A DNA stretch of 34,961 bases from Candidatus Zhuqueibacterota bacterium (GTDB lineage: Bacteria; Zhuqueibacterota; Zhuqueibacteria; Thermofontimicrobiales; Sulfurfontimicrobiaceae), in NCBI GenBank assembly GCA_016927835.1, contig JAFGMA010000452.1, positions 1 to 34,961 on the forward strand, in the 5' to 3' direction. Shown in pieces: positions 1 to 6,369 of this stretch. The translations under genes and the position numbers were made by a program. The notes beneath the pieces are model-generated. The model made no database searches. It worked only from the letters and a program-made list of their open reading frames with translations, and was not told where the DNA came from. How positions within the stretch are numbered: position 1 is the stretch's first letter; each line of letters begins with the position of its first letter.

Positions 1-948
1 TAGCAATCTCCCTGTCCCTCCCCACCAATAGAACCCGCTTGCCCCAGCCGGTCCACCAGATGGTTCCAGAATTTCGCATTGAGAAGCTTTTCCATTGCCA
101 AGGTTATTTTTTGTGACTCGAATTCGTCCCACTTTTTCCTCTTCTGTACCGAGCGAGAGTCCGGTGTCGGGATCGATCAATTCTTCCCCGGCGCTGTATA
201 CAACAAATTCCATTCCATTTTCCACGCCTGCTTCGGCGCCCACATTAATGATTACGGAGCCTGAACTGGCTTTTATCACCTTTGCCTGCCAGGGTGTTTT
301 TTCGAGTTGCGAATCCAGTGCTTTCTGTACCTCTGTGATTGCTTCTCTGCAGGCTTTGCCGACGAGTGATTGATCGAACTCATTTCTATTTCGAAATGCG
401 AATTTTTCCGTACCCAGCGAAAGTCCTCTTTTGCTCTTCTCCTTGCGTGCAGATTTGGAGTCCAATATTTCGCCGGTGGTTGTATCGATAAATCGGACAT
501 CGACTGCGACAACCGCTTTTTGACTGCTCACTCCCACGCTCACGCCTTTCAATCGACCGCCGGTTCCTCCTTTTGCATGACCGAATTCGGTGACCGATCC
601 GACGATGGCAACCTGTACTCCCAACATTTTTCCGACGCTGGCAGCGCTTTGCTGAGTAACCGCACCTGATTGACCCAAACCTTGCTCCTTCAGAATGTGA
701 TCCATTGCGGTGCGTTCAATCACGGTATATTTGCCGGAATTTACCAATTCGGTGATGAGCATGTCAGCCATTCCGCTGCCAACCGATTGACCACTCCACC
801 AACGAACGCTATGATCGGTTTTATCTTCGAATTCGAAAACTGCTACACGCTTCTTGAGTTTTGACAGGTCACCTGAGTATGCGGCTGTTGATATTGAAAA
901 CGCGATCAGCAGTGCAAGAATAATGGGCAAAGAAGCTTTTTTTAGCAT
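1..948 (-). CDS. CsgG-domain exported protein with FlgT-C-like tail (partial, 3' end off window)
   Basis: The frame is open from an ATG at 948 to the left edge, giving 316 codons without a stop; a GGGAGGA ribosome site precedes the ATG. Residues 1-25 form a signal peptide. Residues about 32-215 look like the CsgG/FlgO fold: KKRVAVFEFEDKT, then ITELVNSGKYTVIER and VGKMLGVQVAIVGSVTEF. CsgG-family proteins act at the outer membrane, either as the curli export pore or as structural relatives. A second domain at about 220-300 carries GAEAGVENGMEFVVYSAGEE followed by IDPDTG and LGTEEEKVGRIRV, a pattern I associate with the C-terminal domain of FlgT. No lipobox cysteine is evident after the signal peptide, unlike Escherichia coli CsgG. 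It is the last of four co-directional genes for exported proteins. No curli subunit gene is visible, so a curli role is unlikely; an outer-membrane assembly role is inference. Confidence 0.85.
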   Translation of the reverse strand, partial: MLKKASLPIILALLIAFSISTAAYSGDLSKLKKRVAVFEFEDKTDHSVRWWSGQSVGSGMADMLITELVNSGKYTVIERTAMDHILKEQGLGQSGAVTQQSAASVGKMLGVQVAIVGSVTEFGHAKGGTGGRLKGVSVGVSSQKAVVAVDVRFIDTTTGEILDSKSARKEKSKRGLSLGTEKFAFRNRNEFDQSLVGKACREAITEVQKALDSQLEKTPWQAKVIKASSGSVIINVGAEAGVENGMEFVVYSAGEELIDPDTGLSLGTEEEKVGRIRVTKNNLGNGKASQCEILEPSGGPAGASGFYWWGGTGRLL

Positions 949-1401
949 TGCAACATTCCTCCCGTTCGTTTCGGTCCAAAGTTGTTTAATTCATTCATTA
1001 CCTTATATCCATATTCAGAATGTGAATCCATGTAGCTGCAAACAGGATGGGGCAATTATTGCGCCCAATTACATTTGAGCTTTCAACGACGCTTGAATAT
1101 TTCAAGCCATATTCAACTCGATTAACTCTGCATGATTTCAAAGCGATTTCAATGGGAAAGAAATTGCCCGGTGTGCGAAGGAATAAGAACGAGCATAAAA
1201 TCCAACAGCTTTCAGCAGAGCGAAATCAAGCAAAAATTCTCGGTGAGGGACTTGATGAAGATCATCCGAAAGCCGATCTTCGAATCGCATTTTTGCCGTT
1301 TGAATGTTTTTTCACTAGCATTTTAGCGATAATATAAATGCAAACATTGTTATATCGTATCGTCAGATATTGAATCAGCAAACAGAAATCAAGTGTGATA
1401 T
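949..1401. other. Intergenic gap upstream of the CsgG-domain gene
   Basis: This stretch separates the stop of the FlgT-like gene from the start of the CsgG-domain gene, so it must hold the leader and perhaps the promoter of the latter. I see no convincing sigma-70 promoter and no hairpin with a T-tract. The only structure noticed is a small interrupted inverted repeat near 1048-1068 (GGGGCAAT and ATTGCGCCC). A plus-strand reading frame at 1047-1337 has no family resemblance and no ribosome site. Confidence 0.5.
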
Positions 1402-2643
1402 TTAATACGAATCTGTTGAATCGACAGGTGTTTCTTCCGGGAAGTTATCATCTTTTTCGCTTACGATCAAGCTGACGGTATTCGCCGTGGTGCGCGTAAC
1501 TTTTGCTTCAAATTTCCCTAAATTTTTTCTTTCCAATTCGCGCGAGAGTTGATTCGCGTTGCCCGTCATCTTAATATCAACTTCGGCAGTGCCCGCTGCA
1601 TAATTTCTCTGGTTCACCTGCTTGACACCGCGCATAAAATATTTCAATACACCAATAAAATCGGTTAATTGTGCCTGTGATTTCAATCCACTTACGCGCA
1701 ATTTAACAGAAGTTTGCGTATAAAATTCCTGGCGCCACTGTTTTAAAATTTTACTGATGAGTGATTTTGCCAGTTTCTGAGTTGCCTTTTCAATTGCGTT
1801 GATTCCGCCGGTGATTTCATCGATATGAACCGCTGCCGCATGCTCTCTTCCGGAAGCGATGATAACGCCATTATCTGTCTTCACAACTTTCGCATTCACA
1901 TTTGCCTGGCAGGATTTCATATCACCAAGTGCCTTCAATTTTGTGCTTGCGACTTTTGCAAAGGCTTTTCCGGTGATGACGATTTCAGCTTCGAACGATA
2001 GCCCGATTGCTGCTGCGGCTTTGGCATCGCCTTCAAGTGCAGCCAATGCCTGCTCACGTTTGATGTTTGCGCGGACAGTTGCCGGATCGATCATCGGGAA
2101 TCCCTTTTCCTGAAATATCTCGATCATTGTATTCTCCGCCTGCGTCATATCCACATTGAAGAAGTGGTATTGATTATAGGATTCACCGATATTTTGCTCA
2201 TCAATAATGACCATCGTCCGCGGATTACCGGCTTTATCCAGCAGATTTTGAACCATATCCTGGTCACTCATCAGCTTTGCTGCTTCTACTTCCGCGTCGA
2301 TGGTGACTTCGTACATATCAGTTGATGTCGGTCTTTCGGAGATGATGCTGTATCGCCGCACGTATCCGTTGCTCCAATTTAGAATATTGTCTTCCACCAC
2401 CTGAAAGTTCTGCACCACAGTCTCTGATTTTATCCACGTTCCCAACGCCTGCTGAACAGCTTCTCGCAGTGCATTGTCAATTGCCTGATCACGGGCTAGT
2501 GCCTTATCGCCTTGAAAAATCGTTCCTGTTCCCGTAGCCTGGATGCGCTTGATATCACCCTGGCTGAATAGATTGGCACTTATCAGCAACACTGCAACCA
2601 GGCAGGCGATAATCGCATGGCGAGTCTTACAAATTTTAATCAA
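1402..2643 (-). CDS. FlgT-like exported protein
   Basis: A 413-residue exported protein. The start is TTG at 2643, about eight bases after a GAGGAGG site; no ATG fits as well. Residues 1-28 are a signal peptide. Residues about 34-122 (RIQATGTGTI, then GDKALARDQAIDNALREAVQ, SETVV, YEVTIDAEV) resemble the N-terminal domain of flagellar FlgT and the LPP20 fold; the same pattern appears in the protein encoded at 4081-4992. The middle (about 145-280) has an alternating pattern like the FlgO/FlgT middle domain, and the tail (about 310-395) looks like a further small alpha/beta domain. In Vibrio, FlgT is a periplasmic H-ring component of the flagellar basal body. No flagellar gene is present here, so a general envelope role is equally possible. 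It lies between the TPR/SLH lipoprotein and the CsgG-domain protein. Confidence 0.7.
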   Translation of the reverse strand: MIKICKTRHAIIACLVAVLLISANLFSQGDIKRIQATGTGTIFQGDKALARDQAIDNALREAVQQALGTWIKSETVVQNFQVVEDNILNWSNGYVRRYSIISERPTSTDMYEVTIDAEVEAAKLMSDQDMVQNLLDKAGNPRTMVIIDEQNIGESYNQYHFFNVDMTQAENTMIEIFQEKGFPMIDPATVRANIKREQALAALEGDAKAAAAIGLSFEAEIVITGKAFAKVASTKLKALGDMKSCQANVNAKVVKTDNGVIIASGREHAAAVHIDEITGGINAIEKATQKLAKSLISKILKQWRQEFYTQTSVKLRVSGLKSQAQLTDFIGVLKYFMRGVKQVNQRNYAAGTAEVDIKMTGNANQLSRELERKNLGKFEAKVTRTTANTVSLIVSEKDDNFPEETPVDSTDSY

Positions 2644-2691
2644 AATAGTGCCCTCCTCATGAAAATAAATTCAAGTCGAAAAAGGATAACA

Positions 2692-2727
2692 TAAAAATTG
2701 GGCCTGAGCAAATTGCCGAGGCCCAAT
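2692..2727 (-). terminator. Rho-independent terminator after the TPR/SLH lipoprotein gene
   Basis: Positions 2697-2704 (ATTGGGCC) and 2720-2727 (GGCCCAAT) form a perfect 8-bp stem around a 15-base loop. On the minus strand the stem is followed by TTTTTA (2697-2692). It lies 67 bases past the stop at 2794 and just before the leader of the FlgT-like gene, so the two genes may be separate transcription units or partly attenuated. Confidence 0.7.
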
Positions 2728-2793
2728 GTTTTATTATCACATTTAGCGAGTTTCTTTCGAACAAAATACCCGGCAAATTGTCGTTTCACTCAT

Positions 2794-3954
2794 TTAGAAT
2801 GTCATTCGCAAAGCATTTTGAAATTCACGAATCATGAGCAGTGCATCTGCACCTGAAATATGACCGCCTAAATTGAATTCGCCGGTCAGTGTGTTGGTTT
2901 TCATTACACCGCGATCAACCATCAGAGCAATTGCATTGTACGAATAGTGACTGCTATTGACGTCCGGGAACCGTGAAGGTTGTCCTATGTATTTGGTTGC
3001 CAGCGCTTCATCCCCGGTCGCCATGATCAGGATATTTTGCATAACCATCGCGTAATTCGCCCTGGTGATTTTTTCGTCAGGTCGGAATGTGTGATCGGGG
3101 AATGGGTCCATGCCGCGCGCTTCCAGAATTTCCAAAATCCAGTTTTTAGCCCAGTGCTTGTCAATATCTGTGGCAACCGGCAGACTTTGTTTTTCCGGCT
3201 GTGCCATTTTAGTTGGATCATCTGGTGCTCTGAAGCCCGTGTCGTAAGTTTTCGGGCGTTTTTTGTCCAGAATTTCCATCAGCTTCAATTCTTCCATGAG
3301 CAGAACTGCCAGGTCGGCACGGTCGATTTCATCAATGAGCGCAATTTTCATACCCAGCTTGGTGCCTGGGGCAGCTCGCTCGATTTTCTGAATGATTTGC
3401 CATTCAGCATTCGCTTCTGTCGAATAAGCGCCCTTCATGCTGATCACTTTGCTGAAGGCGTTCGCCGCATTTTTGAAGTCGTATCCTTTTTTGTAGGTAA
3501 TGCCTAGATAATAATAGGCTTTTGCGCTGTTGGGATTTAGCTTTATGGCTTTATCGAATTCTTTAACTGCATCTTTCAGCCAATCATCTCCCTTACGTTC
3601 CATTGTAATTATGCGACCTTTGATGATTCGGCATTCGACCGATTTATCATTTTTGTCAAGTCCTTTGTCCGCGAATTCGTGGGCTTTTTTGAAATCATTA
3701 TTCAGGGCAAAAGCTAAACCCATGCCCGAATAGGCTTCAGCGTAATTCGGATCAAGCGCCCTGGCTCGTTCGAATTCACTCATTGCTGCCCGAAGGTTAT
3801 TGCGGTCGATTTCGGTCATTCCGCGGCTGAAATGGTTTTCGGGGGTATCCAGCACCGATTCTTCCGGAACTGGTTTTGGACCACATCCAAAGATGCCGAT
3901 TACGAATGCAAGCATCAGAATCAGCCCCAGAGTCCTTATTTTGGAATTGATCAT
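2794..3954 (-). CDS. TPR lipoprotein with C-terminal SLH-type domains
   Basis: I chose the ATG at 3954 because GGAGAA sits just upstream and translation then begins directly with a lipoprotein signal peptide (lipobox IFGC, Cys24). An in-frame start at 4029 would add 25 unlikely residues. Residues about 40-190 hold at least three tetratricopeptide repeats, for example the stretches around LDPNYAEAYSGMGLAFA and LNPNSAKAYYYLGITY. Residues about 265-385 look like two S-layer-homology-type units (HWAKNWILEILEARG with FRPDEKITRANYAMVM, then FPDV and YNAIALMVDRGVMK). TPRs bind proteins and SLH domains usually bind cell-wall or surface polymers, so an envelope-anchored scaffold is likely. It lies between the LPP20-family and FlgT-like genes, which suggests a shared envelope structure. 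The product is 386 residues. Confidence 0.8.
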   Translation of the reverse strand: MINSKIRTLGLILMLAFVIGIFGCGPKPVPEESVLDTPENHFSRGMTEIDRNNLRAAMSEFERARALDPNYAEAYSGMGLAFALNNDFKKAHEFADKGLDKNDKSVECRIIKGRIITMERKGDDWLKDAVKEFDKAIKLNPNSAKAYYYLGITYKKGYDFKNAANAFSKVISMKGAYSTEANAEWQIIQKIERAAPGTKLGMKIALIDEIDRADLAVLLMEELKLMEILDKKRPKTYDTGFRAPDDPTKMAQPEKQSLPVATDIDKHWAKNWILEILEARGMDPFPDHTFRPDEKITRANYAMVMQNILIMATGDEALATKYIGQPSRFPDVNSSHYSYNAIALMVDRGVMKTNTLTGEFNLGGHISGADALLMIREFQNALRMTF

Positions 3955-4080
3955 ATTTATTCTCCATAAATTTTTAGTTCGAGAAATTTTCTGCCAGTCC
4001 TTTAGCATCAGGAAATTATCCTGAATCAATTCATTGAAAAAATATTAGATATCATCCATCCCAAGAATTGCTGCGACTGA

Positions 4081-4992
4081 CTAATTAACAATAAACATGA
4101 CTTTACATTGATCCAAAAATTTCATATTGGCAGATGCCGCGTGTATGGAAGCAGCGTCGGCAGCAGATACAACCACATCAGCCTGATTCGGACCAGAAGC
4201 TTGGATGGCTTTTACGATGAGCGGGTTATTTGTAACGCGGTCGTTCGTTCTGGCGCGGTTGATGTCTTTTTCATACCCGACCATACCAATTTTCACTGCC
4301 CATTCTCTGCTCACGAATTTTGAACCATATACTTCATTGCCATTTTGATCGAGAATTCTTGGTGCCATTGCAGGTCGGAGACCGGAGCCCCGTGCATCTA
4401 CAATGAGCCCGGTGAAAACGCCGCTGCTGGCAACTGCCGATGTTCCGGGCATGGACTGCAACTGAACTCCGGGGGGAAGGGGTTTGCCCGAAGGCCAGGG
4501 TTGTCCGCATGTGGGGCAAACATACTGGACTGAAGCGGCATAGGCACCGCCGCCGAAATCTGACGGCAGCAATGCATTCAGCAAATCACCGGTCAGGGTT
4601 AATTCAACTGTGACTTCGACATCGCCTGTCGACATGTAGCGAGGCTGACCTACCTGGTTGAAATTACGGACGATACCTTCAACGCGGGTGACAATAACAT
4701 CGTTCTCAGTCATTGAATTGCGTACCGTCGTTTCAGATGTTAAATTTACGCCTTTCACAGCTTCAAGTAGATTTCGCATTGCGTCGAGTTTTGCAGCGCG
4801 TAATGCTCCTGCCCGGGCTGCTGCCATTGGCATATTGGGATTTGGTGAGCCAATTCCCGTTGCTCTGACAACCTGATTCGTCCAGTCTACAGTTCCATTG
4901 CCAACTTGCTGGTTTACGAATTGGGCTTGAGCTGTAAATGCGAAGAGCAACAGCAGACTCAGTAGAGGAGCAATAATGCATGATCCTTTCAT
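4081..4992 (-). CDS. LPP20-family exported protein
   Basis: A 303-residue protein with signal peptide 1-24 (cleavage near AQAQ-F) and a clear GGAGG site upstream of the ATG. Residues about 40-140 match the LPP20/FlgP type: DWTNQVVRATGIG, AAARAGALRAAKLDAMRNLL, SETTV and DVEVTVELTL. A second conserved stretch, GLIVDARGSGLRPAMAPRIL with an EVYG motif, lies at about 195-225. Between them is a single cysteine knuckle CPTCGQPWP (Cys159, Cys162), odd for an exported protein. LPP20 and FlgP are outer-membrane proteins, FlgP being needed for flagellar stability in Vibrio and Campylobacter. No lipobox cysteine is present here. It is the first gene of the cluster and lies downstream of the CRP-like palindrome at 5155-5176. 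Family placement is firm; function is inference. Confidence 0.8.
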   Translation of the reverse strand: MKGSCIIAPLLSLLLLFAFTAQAQFVNQQVGNGTVDWTNQVVRATGIGSPNPNMPMAAARAGALRAAKLDAMRNLLEAVKGVNLTSETTVRNSMTENDVIVTRVEGIVRNFNQVGQPRYMSTGDVEVTVELTLTGDLLNALLPSDFGGGAYAASVQYVCPTCGQPWPSGKPLPPGVQLQSMPGTSAVASSGVFTGLIVDARGSGLRPAMAPRILDQNGNEVYGSKFVSREWAVKIGMVGYEKDINRARTNDRVTNNPLIVKAIQASGPNQADVVVSAADAASIHAASANMKFLDQCKVMFIVN

Positions 4993-5086
4993 GTTTCCTC
5001 CTTAAAATAATTAATTGTTAGTTAGAATGTTGCCTGTTTTATTAGATGCATCCTGACGACTCATTGAAAGAAAAGCTGCCTCTTTC

Positions 5087-5126
5087 ACGAAACGAATCTC
5101 CTATTCGCTTTTAACGAACGTTTCGT
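5087..5126. repeat. Inverted repeat in the leader of the LPP20-family gene
   Basis: ACGAAACG at 5087-5094 is repeated as CGTTTCGT at 5119-5126, perfect 8-bp arms with a 24-base spacer. The distal arm overlaps the start site predicted for the promoter below. It could be an operator or an mRNA hairpin; nothing decides between them. Confidence 0.4.
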
Positions 5127-5154
5127 AGTACAAAATATGACGATTTATTAAGTT

Positions 5155-5176
5155 TCGTGTGATTAATGTCACACGA
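5155..5176. promoter_or_regulatory. CRP/FNR-type operator upstream of the LPP20-family gene
   Basis: TCGTGTGA (5155-5162) and TCACACGA (5169-5176) form a perfect palindrome with a 6-base spacer and contain TGTGA-N6-TCACA, the classical CRP recognition pattern. On the minus strand a TATTTT hexamer at 5137-5132 could be a -10 box, putting the start near 5125 and the operator centre near -41, the spacing of class II activation. The LPP20-family gene begins at 4992, leaving a leader of about 130 bases. The operator sequence is seen; the regulator and promoter are inferred. Confidence 0.5.
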
Positions 5177-5215
5177 TGCCTTTTCAATGCTTTTACGCCC
5201 CTTTGAAAAAAAAAG

Positions 5216-5288
5216 AGCGAATGACGGGATTCGAACCCGCGACACCTGGCTTGGGAAGCCAGTGCTCTACCAACTGAGCTACATTCGC
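5216..5288 (-). tRNA. tRNA-Gly (anticodon CCC)
   Basis: Read on minus, the 7-bp acceptor stem is GCGAATG/CATTCGC, the D arm carries GCTCAGTTGGTAGAGC, the anticodon stem CTGGC/GCCAG encloses the loop TTCCCAA, and the T arm has GGGTTCGAATCCC. The anticodon is CCC, reading the glycine codon GGG. Length is 73 bases with T as discriminator; CCA is not encoded. A run of nine T on the minus strand (5214-5206) follows the 3' end and probably ends transcription. Confidence 0.97.
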
Positions 5289-5328
5289 CTATCTTCTCTC
5301 AGAATTTTATTGGGGTTTATCACCTTAA

Positions 5329-5357
5329 AAAATAATCAATTCATTTCAAAAAATCAA
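5329..5357 (-). promoter_or_regulatory. Possible sigma-70-type promoter for tRNA-Gly
   Basis: On minus, TTGATT at 5357-5352 and TATTTT at 5334-5329 are 17 bases apart, each four of six to consensus, in a very AT-rich stretch about 40 bases before the tRNA 5' end. This would let the tRNA be transcribed apart from the mutL-miaA genes. Confidence 0.35.
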
Positions 5358-5406
5358 GAAAAAAATAAGTTCTGTGCTTGTATATTACATTTATTTTATA
5401 AAATTT

Positions 5407-6330
5407 TCACATACTATTTACGATTTCTTTGCCGAAAAGTTCAAAATTAAAGGAAGTGCTATCCACGTCGAACCAGCTTATTCGTTTGTCTGCGTTGAAC
5501 CAGGTAAGCTGGCGCTTCGCATAGCGTCTGCTATTTCTTTTTATTAATTCCACCATTTCACCGCGTTTGATTCGGTCATCCAGGAAATCGAAAACTTCTT
5601 TATATCCGACAGTTTGCAATGCGGGAAGCTCTTTCGAATATCCCTTTTTACGAATCATTTCAACTTCTTCAATCAAGCCGCTTTCCAGCATTTTGTCCAC
5701 CCGATTTTCGATGCGGCTGTGGAGCCAAATTCGATTGCCCCGTACTCCCCAGAACCGGGGTGTGAAATTGCCTGGATCGGGCTTCCTGGTGGCGTACGCT
5801 GAAAAAGGTTTACCCGTAATTTCGAAGACTTCAAGCGCCCTTAAAATGCGATGGCGATCGTTCGCCTTGATATTCAGCGCGGCTTCTCGATCAACTTCCT
5901 GAAGCCTCTGGTAAAGACTGGCGATACCCTCCTGCTCGAGTTGTTTTTGAAGGTGGGCGCGCACTGATGCATCTGTAATTTTGGGCGCCATCAATCCATC
6001 TACCAACGCCCGGATATAAAAACCTGCGCCTCCCACAACGATTGGGCAAATGTTCTGCGCCAGGAGTTCTGCTATTTTTTGTCGGGCTTCCTGAGCGAAT
6101 TCGCCGGAACTATAGGTTTCATCAGGATTTCGGATATCAATGAAATGGTGGCGTATCAATTTTCGTTCCATTTTTGTCGGTTTTGCTGTACCGATATCCA
6201 TGTACCGATAAATTTGACGCGAATCGGCAGATATAATTTCCGACTTGATCCGGCTGGCAACAATGAGCGATAACTTCGTCTTGCCAGCCGCCGTTGGTCC
6301 GACGATCACTGGAACGGTTTTCATCTTCAA
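5407..6330 (-). CDS. miaA: tRNA dimethylallyltransferase
   Basis: This enzyme transfers a dimethylallyl group to N6 of A37 in tRNAs that read codons starting with U. The 307-residue length is normal for MiaA. The P-loop GPTAAGKT is at residues 11-18, followed by ISADSRQIYRYMDIGTAKPT, HHFIDI, VVGGAGFYIRAL and NDRHRILRALEV, all family signatures. The C-terminal RRYAKRQLTWFN stretch matches the tRNA-binding region. The start is either TTG at 6330 or the ATG at 6324 two codons later; an AGAGAAGA stretch upstream fits either poorly. It follows mutL by 39 bases, the same order as in Escherichia coli, and is probably co-transcribed with it. Confidence 0.97.
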   Translation of the reverse strand: MKMKTVPVIVGPTAAGKTKLSLIVASRIKSEIISADSRQIYRYMDIGTAKPTKMERKLIRHHFIDIRNPDETYSSGEFAQEARQKIAELLAQNICPIVVGGAGFYIRALVDGLMAPKITDASVRAHLQKQLEQEGIASLYQRLQEVDREAALNIKANDRHRILRALEVFEITGKPFSAYATRKPDPGNFTPRFWGVRGNRIWLHSRIENRVDKMLESGLIEEVEMIRKKGYSKELPALQTVGYKEVFDFLDDRIKRGEMVELIKRNSRRYAKRQLTWFNADKRISWFDVDSTSFNFELFGKEIVNSM

Positions 6331-6369
6331 ATAAATCTTCTCTTTATTATTGTTCGAATACCTGAAATT

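Noticed and set aside
276-512. Minus-strand frame inside the CsgG-domain gene
   Set aside because: It is out of phase with the real gene, whose frame is open from 948 to the window edge with a signal peptide and conserved motifs.
1047-1337. Plus-strand reading frame in the gap before the CsgG-domain gene
   Set aside because: No ribosome site, no family resemblance, irregular composition.
4008-4024. TCAGGA/TCCTGA hairpin as terminator of the LPP20-family gene
   Set aside because: Short stem with no T-tract on the minus strand.
5166-5450. Plus-strand reading frame of 94 codons
   Set aside because: It is the antisense of tRNA-Gly; the peptide text around NDGIRTRDTW is a well-known product of misread tRNA genes.
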